Of a stretch of DNA of 64,000 bases, positions 59,614 through 64,000 are shown one piece after another. The DNA is taken from positions 9,345 through 73,344 of the forward strand of contig DATIJH010000003.1 of the NCBI GenBank assembly GCA_035478835.1. The letters run 5' to 3'. Positions within the stretch are counted from its first letter, which is position 1, and each line of letters opens with the position of its first letter. Source of the stretch: DATASD01 sp035478835. Lineage in GTDB: Bacteria > Patescibacteriota > Saccharimonadia > Saccharimonadales > UBA4665. The notes beneath the pieces are model-generated. The model was not told the origin of the DNA, made no database searches, and was given only the letters and a program-made list of their open reading frames with translations. The position numbers and the translations under genes were made by a program.

Positions 59614-61518
59614 CTATACACCCGGATAGAGTTGGTTGGATAGGTCAATCGTGCCTTGCGGCTGGTTCATATCGCCTTGCTGCATTTGCTGGATTTGCAC
59701 TGGGTTGGTGGTGATGAGGCCGGTCTCGGTTGGACTGGCGACCACCTGAATGTGCACGTGGTTTTGGCCGGCAAAGAACAGGCCTTGCCCAACCGGGAAT
59801 TGGCTGAGGCGTTTCTTTTCTTCGCTGGTCAGCTTGAAGACGTCGCTCAGTACGTCGACCGCTGTCGATGACTGTTTGAGCAGGAATTGCATTGAGGCGT
59901 TAGCCACCACGGCGCGGCCCATACGTGAGCCCATAAAGTCTTCGACGTCCTGCGTAATAGTGGTGATGCCGAGGTTGTATTTGCGGGCGCGCTTGGCAAG
60001 CGAGAACAAGAAGTTGGCCGAGTCCTCGTACTTCATGAGCTGCCAGGCTTCGTCGACGATCAGGATTCGGCGGCGCTGGTCACCCTTGGTCTTGTTCCAA
60101 ATGTAATTAAGGACGATGTACATGGCGACCGGGCGGAGCTCGTCCTCAAGATCACGAATGTTGAACACGACCAGCGGGTTGTTGATGTCGATGTTTGACT
60201 GCTGGCTAAAGATGCCGGCAAACGTACCGGTGGTGTACTTGCGGAGACGCTGGGCCAGCTGCGGGCCAGTGCCGCCCATGTGCAGCAGCGTGTCATATAA
60301 ATCGGCAATCGTTGGCGGCAAGCCGGTGTGTGTGAGCGGGTCGTTGGTGATGCCGGCTTTCGCGTAGGTTTCAATGAGCGCTGCGTCGAGGTCGGCTTCT
60401 TCTACCGGCGAAAGTGCGGGCGCCATCACGGCGTTGCCGCCAAGCATTTGCGCCTGGGCGCCGCCCATCATGAGACGCAGCAAACCGTGCAGGGTGATAA
60501 GGTTGCTGCGCAGCGCGTTGTCGGCTTCCTCGGTATCGATAACTTGCGGCAGATCAAATGGGTTGATGCGCGTGACCGAGCTCAAACTCAGCCGGACATA
60601 CGCGCCGCCAACGGCGTCACACATGCGCTCATATTCGTTTTCGGGGTCGATAATAAAGATCTCGGTGCCCATCATCATGCTGCGCAGGGCTTCGAGTTTG
60701 ACGGTGAACGACTTACCGGCACCAGACTTGGCAAACACGACCGAGTTGCCGTTTTCCAGACTGAACCGGTCAAAAATTACCAAACCGGAGTTGTGCATGT
60801 TGATGCCGTACAAAATGCCGTTGTCCTGGCTGAGGTCGGCCGACGTGAACGGGAAGCTGGTTGAAATTGCGCCGGTAGACATGTTGCGGCGAATCTGTAA
60901 TTGGTCGGTAAACTGTGGCACAGTCGAGTTGAGTCCCTGCTCTTGCTGTGACGTTGCCGGTTTGGAGTACACCAGCTGCTGGCCGAGCAGTGATTCAACT
61001 TTGTGCGAAACAAACTCGAGTTCTTCGGTGCCGCTGGCGTAAATCGTAAAATACAGGCCGAAGCGGAAAAAGCGCTCTTCGCCCACCTGGAGTTTGTCGC
61101 GCATTTCTTCGGCGTCCATAATGGCGGCCTGCTTGCCTGGGTCGCGGACGCGGCCCTTTTCGGCGTCGATCTGGATGCCGGCCTCAAGTTGCGTTACTTT
61201 TTTACGCAGGTTTTCCAGGATCACCTGGCTTTCTACCGGATATACAAACATGGAAATGTCCATGACTTCGTCGAGGTTGACCAGGCTGCTCATCCAGCCG
61301 GTAAAGAGCTGGCGCGGATAGCCGTACACGTAAAATGTGCGCGCCAAACGCGTGCCAATGCGAAAACTGGCTGGCTGGAATTCGATAGAACTTGGCGCAA
61401 TAAAGTCGCGCAGCGCCGTAATACCGCGCTGGAAAGCGGCGTTGACCTCTTGCTGCTCGCGCTGTTTTTGGGCTTGCGCCAGTGCTATCGGGTCAAGTTG
61501 TTGCTTTTTGCGTGCCAT
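59614..61518 (-). CDS. VirB4/TraC-like T4SS ATPase
   Basis: 634 aa. N-terminal TraC-like region, RecA-like motor with Walker A AKSGAGKS (263-270), IIDPENEYERMCDAVGG, Walker B LIVDEAW (486-492), and ITTITQDVEDFMGS sensor. Hexameric ATPase powering assembly or transport in type IV secretion or related conjugation/pilus machines. Start overlaps the preceding stop as TAATG. Confidence 0.93.
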   Translation of the reverse strand: MARKKQQLDPIALAQAQKQREQQEVNAAFQRGITALRDFIAPSSIEFQPASFRIGTRLARTFYVYGYPRQLFTGWMSSLVNLDEVMDISMFVYPVESQVILENLRKKVTQLEAGIQIDAEKGRVRDPGKQAAIMDAEEMRDKLQVGEERFFRFGLYFTIYASGTEELEFVSHKVESLLGQQLVYSKPATSQQEQGLNSTVPQFTDQLQIRRNMSTGAISTSFPFTSADLSQDNGILYGINMHNSGLVIFDRFSLENGNSVVFAKSGAGKSFTVKLEALRSMMMGTEIFIIDPENEYERMCDAVGGAYVRLSLSSVTRINPFDLPQVIDTEEADNALRSNLITLHGLLRLMMGGAQAQMLGGNAVMAPALSPVEEADLDAALIETYAKAGITNDPLTHTGLPPTIADLYDTLLHMGGTGPQLAQRLRKYTTGTFAGIFSQQSNIDINNPLVVFNIRDLEDELRPVAMYIVLNYIWNKTKGDQRRRILIVDEAWQLMKYEDSANFLFSLAKRARKYNLGITTITQDVEDFMGSRMGRAVVANASMQFLLKQSSTAVDVLSDVFKLTSEEKKRLSQFPVGQGLFFAGQNHVHIQVVASPTETGLITTNPVQIQQMQQGDMNQPQGTIDLSNQLYPGV

Positions 61519-62546
61519 TACATCATCTCCTTTTGCAGGTGGGCTTGTGCGGCCGATCCCTGGCCTTTGGTGACGATGTCGGCAGTCAGGTTGCCAAAGT
61601 TTTTAAGTTCCTGGCGCGTAGCTGTGTCGGGGTTGTAGGTGTCGTAGTACAGTTCGATAAGCTCCTGCGTGTCGAGTGGCAGCGCCTGGACGCCGGATTG
61701 CAGCAAACCGCCAAGCACCGCTTGCACGCGGTTGCGCAGTTCGGTCTTGGCCTTTTCGAGCTCGGCTTCGTTGATAACCACGTGCTGCTCTTTTTTATCA
61801 AAGAGTGCGAGCACGCCGGTAAAGAAGTTTTTGCTTTGCGTCAGCGCCTTTTGGACGTCAACATGCGGGAAGTACGGAATGACGACGTAGAACTTTTTGT
61901 CCATGATGTTTGTCTGCTGACTGAGCTGTGTCATGTACTGGATATAGTCCTCCATAAGGAGTGCCAGCAGCATGTTGTCGTGCTCGGAGCGGATCTTGTC
62001 GAGCTTTTCGAGGTATGGCTGTAAATCGACTTTTTGTGAACGAACAAAGATTTGCACTGGAAAGTACAATGAGTTTAAGAAGCCCTGATAGCTGTATTCA
62101 ACCGCCTCTTGTTCTTGCGAACTCATGAGGTCAAAGTTGATTGATTTGGCCATAATAACCGAGCGGAACGAGCCATCATTCATAATGACGATGCCGTCGC
62201 GGATTTCGGCGATCTGCAAGCTGTTCTGGGTGCTGTTCGGGTTGCCTTGCACGGGTTTGACGGTGGGGGTGTTGGTGCTCTTGCCAGTTCCGGGTGTTGC
62301 CGCCGAAACAACCGCTTGCGGCTGTGCGGCCTGGGGCGCTGCTGGGCGCTGATAGGCATTAGGCATTTGGGTTGGTACGGGTTGCCGCATGTCGGTGGGC
62401 GGCGCATACGCACCGGGCACGGCAGCTGGCTGCGCTACAGGATTGGGCTGTGGTTGTCCGAACGCGCCGGCGGGAGGCGTGTTGGGGCTGGCGTACGGGT
62501 TGTTGCCCGCTACCGGTTGTTGCTGATTTTGCGAATAAGGATCCAT
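61518..62546 (-). CDS. TraC/VirB4 N-terminal-domain-like T4SS protein
   Basis: 342 aa. Pro/Gln/Ala-rich N-terminus (1-95), then an alpha/beta domain (SLQIAEIRDGIVIMNDGSFR SVIMAKSINFDLMS, split; YQGFLNSLYFPVQIFVRSQK) as found at the N-terminus of VirB4/TraC. No Walker motifs. In many CPR T4SS operons this domain is a separate protein right before the ATPase, as here. Confidence 0.8.
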   Translation of the reverse strand: MDPYSQNQQQPVAGNNPYASPNTPPAGAFGQPQPNPVAQPAAVPGAYAPPTDMRQPVPTQMPNAYQRPAAPQAAQPQAVVSAATPGTGKSTNTPTVKPVQGNPNSTQNSLQIAEIRDGIVIMNDGSFRSVIMAKSINFDLMSSQEQEAVEYSYQGFLNSLYFPVQIFVRSQKVDLQPYLEKLDKIRSEHDNMLLALLMEDYIQYMTQLSQQTNIMDKKFYVVIPYFPHVDVQKALTQSKNFFTGVLALFDKKEQHVVINEAELEKAKTELRNRVQAVLGGLLQSGVQALPLDTQELIELYYDTYNPDTATRQELKNFGNLTADIVTKGQGSAAQAHLQKEMM

Positions 62547-62597
62547 ATACTTACTGTCCCACCCTGCTATGCGTTTTTGGTTCCACTGCTTTCATGG

Positions 62598-63803
62598 TTA
62601 GTGCAGCGAAATGACAACTTCATCCTGTGGCGGTTCCGGCCGCTGCTTTTGGGCTTGCCGCGCGATTGTCGCCACATCTAGGTCGTCGTTCCTCGCTAGG
62701 TTTAGTATAGCAGCGTCCGGGGCTTGTGTCACCTTTGGTTCTGGCGGTTTTGGCGCACCTGGCGCCGGTTGCGTGTTGAGGGCGGCCGCCGCCTTGGCTT
62801 GTGCTGCGGCTATGGCAGCCTGCTGTTGCTGCTGCTGTTTCTGGACGGATAGCGGCTGAATGGTGTGCAGGTGGCCGTACTGAATGTTTTCGACCTTCTG
62901 CTGCTCTGCGAGTTTTTGGACGAGCGCTGCCTCTTCGTCGGCTGGCAGGTCATCATTTACGGGAGCAGCCACTACTGGCGGCTGGGTTGGCGCACCTGGC
63001 GTAACGAGCTGCGCGTTAAACGTTACGGCGCCTTGCGGTGCGCTCAAGGCTGAGCTCGGCGTCGGCTGACTCATAAACCAATAGTCTGCTGGTGGTGTAG
63101 CTGGCCGGGATTGCTGCGGCGCTGGAGCTGGGGTGGCCGCCGCCGGCGGGTTGGTGCGCAAACGATCTAAAATCTGCTGGCGATGCGCCTTCGTTGAGGC
63201 GGCGATCATAGTGTCGAACTGATGGGCGACAGGGTTATTTTGCGGGTCGAGCATGTCGTCGGATGGCTGGATATCGTCGCTTGGCACTTCCTGGGGGATG
63301 GTTTCGAGGCTTACCAAGCGGTCGGAGGCCGGCTCGCCCATAACAAGGGCCGGCTGGTTGTACGCATTGACGTTGACGTTTTTGACGGCCCAGCCGCGGC
63401 TGTCGATTGTGTCGGCCAATGCGCGCAAGCGGCTGTGGACTTCGGTTTGCGAAAGGCCGTTTGTGTAGCTGACCTCAATCTTTTTGGGAGCGGTAACGGT
63501 GACGAGTTCTTTGGCGCCGCTCTGGTCCCAAATACGCTTGCGTGGCTTTACAAGGAATCGCAATTTGGCAAGTGCCCAGACTTCGGTTGGCTGCTGTCCG
63601 GCAAACGGCCAGGCAAAGAACCCCGCGACGCCGGCAAACGGCAAAAATACCGGCAGCAAAAAGTAGACGTGCTTGGACACAAGTATGAAACAAAGATACA
63701 GCGTAGCCGCTGAAATGCCGGCATAGACAAACTGTCGGAGCGTAAGCGGCCCGATGAGTTTGTCTTCCGCCTCAATATCTTGCAGTACCTTGTACGTCGC
63801 CAT
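62598..63803 (-). CDS. PrgI-family T4SS membrane protein
   Basis: 401 aa. The PrgI domain at 1-115 has KVLQDIEAEDKLIGPLTLRQ, two spans (~26-45, 48-66) and EVWALAKLRFLVKPRKRIWD. The C-terminal ~280 residues are Pro/Gln/Ala-rich and disordered, with a poly-Gln run. PrgI is VirB3-like and docks the VirB4 ATPase. TATAAT lies nine bases before ATG 63803, with AGGTAAG as a possible SD. Confidence 0.88.
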   Translation of the reverse strand: MATYKVLQDIEAEDKLIGPLTLRQFVYAGISAATLYLCFILVSKHVYFLLPVFLPFAGVAGFFAWPFAGQQPTEVWALAKLRFLVKPRKRIWDQSGAKELVTVTAPKKIEVSYTNGLSQTEVHSRLRALADTIDSRGWAVKNVNVNAYNQPALVMGEPASDRLVSLETIPQEVPSDDIQPSDDMLDPQNNPVAHQFDTMIAASTKAHRQQILDRLRTNPPAAATPAPAPQQSRPATPPADYWFMSQPTPSSALSAPQGAVTFNAQLVTPGAPTQPPVVAAPVNDDLPADEEAALVQKLAEQQKVENIQYGHLHTIQPLSVQKQQQQQQAAIAAAQAKAAAALNTQPAPGAPKPPEPKVTQAPDAAILNLARNDDLDVATIARQAQKQRPEPPQDEVVISLH

Positions 63804-63812
63804 TACTTACCT

Positions 63813-63818
63813 ATTATA
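63813..63818 (-). promoter_or_regulatory. -10 box upstream of the PrgI gene
   Basis: TATAAT on the minus strand, nine bases before ATG 63803. Suggests an internal promoter with a very short leader. Confidence 0.4.
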
Positions 63819-63862
63819 TATGATTCAGGCCGGTCAATGAATGGATCCGCTGAGCGAAAGAG

Positions 63863-64000
63863 CTACTGCCCCTCCCCCCCTCTGTTCACGCCACTCTTGG
63901 AGCGGTTGTCTACTGAGTTCTCAGTACCAGGGACATAGCCGTAGGCGGCTTGGTCTGGCCGGCGTTGAGCTGGAATAGGACTGGTTGGATTGGGTGTGGT
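63863..64000 (-). CDS. C-terminal end of an unidentified protein (partial, runs off the window)
   Basis: An open frame enters from the right edge and stops at TAG 63863, giving 45 residues rich in Pro, Gln, Arg and Gly (TTPNPTSPIPAQRRPDQAAY; GVNRGGEGQ at the end). It is on the same strand and 59 bases upstream of the PrgI gene, so it probably belongs to the same T4SS-like operon. Such a disordered tail gives no clue to function. Confidence 0.55.
   Translation of the reverse strand, partial: TTPNPTSPIPAQRRPDQAAYGYVPGTENSVDNRSKSGVNRGGEGQ

Noticed and set aside
1..64000. Stop-codon recoding (UGA as Gly, as in some CPR lineages)
   Set aside because: Conserved genes (dnaA, dnaN, recF, rfbABCD, yidC) are full length with normal stops and no internal TGA.
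1..64000. CRISPR array, tRNA or rRNA genes
   Set aside because: No regularly spaced repeats and no cloverleaf with a T-loop GTTCGA context outside genes were seen.

Overview
The window looks like a chromosomal segment of a Candidate Phyla Radiation (Patescibacteria) bacterium, most likely a Saccharibacteria (TM7) relative. This rests on gene content, not on a marker tree: a compact dnaA-dnaN-recF / rpmH-rnpA-yidC-jag origin block, an archaeal-type aspartyl-tRNA synthetase, a PrgI/VirB4 type IV secretion operon with its own peptidoglycan hydrolase, many membrane-anchored proteins of unknown role, very short intergenic spaces and the standard genetic code. No tRNA or rRNA gene was seen.

Layout. 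1-5.5 kb: two paralogous membrane-anchored beta-propeller-like proteins, a small anchored protein and a Pr6Pr-like membrane protein. 5.5-12.1 kb: aspS-methyltransferase-NUDIX, then a CBS-domain membrane protein followed by what looks like a graspetide (ATP-grasp RiPP) cassette, then a DsbA-like oxidoreductase. 12.1-14.3 kb: a 566-aa protein of unknown function behind a cobalamin-type riboswitch. 14.3-22.8 kb: a LexA-like HTH protein, GtrA, O-antigen ligase, sugar-phosphate transferase, glycosyltransferase, a tandem family of three secreted proteins (the middle one broken) and manC. 22.8-25.9 kb: a 1038-aa protein with a WhiB-like cysteine signature. 25.9-48 kb: a large surface-glycan locus with manB, galE, the complete dTDP-L-rhamnose set (rfbB-C-D-A), GT2/DUF2304/GtrA, a WsaF-like and other glycosyltransferases, an RgpF-like protein and a Wzm/Wzt ABC exporter. 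48-54.8 kb: the replication origin block. 54.8-64 kb: the T4SS-like operon, running off the right edge.

How it fits together. manC/manB supply GDP-mannose, galE supplies UDP-galactose and rfbABCD supply dTDP-rhamnose. The initiating transferase at 17.2 kb and about eight glycosyltransferases build a glycan on a lipid carrier. The ABC exporter and ligase then export it and attach it. The origin is bipartite: DnaA boxes lie on both sides of dnaA, and the dnaA-dnaN gap carries a candidate DnaA-trio unwinding element.

The most unusual signals are: (i) two families of intergenic structured elements (A: two copies; B: two complete copies plus one cut by the left edge) whose short cores are conserved while the long flanking stems differ in sequence but still pair; (ii) the putative graspetide precursor/ATP-grasp pair; (iii) a cobalamin-type riboswitch controlling an unknown gene; (iv) a WhiB-like Cys cluster at the head of a giant protein with a faint sigma-region-4-like tail; (v) several -10 boxes placed exactly where leaderless transcripts would begin.
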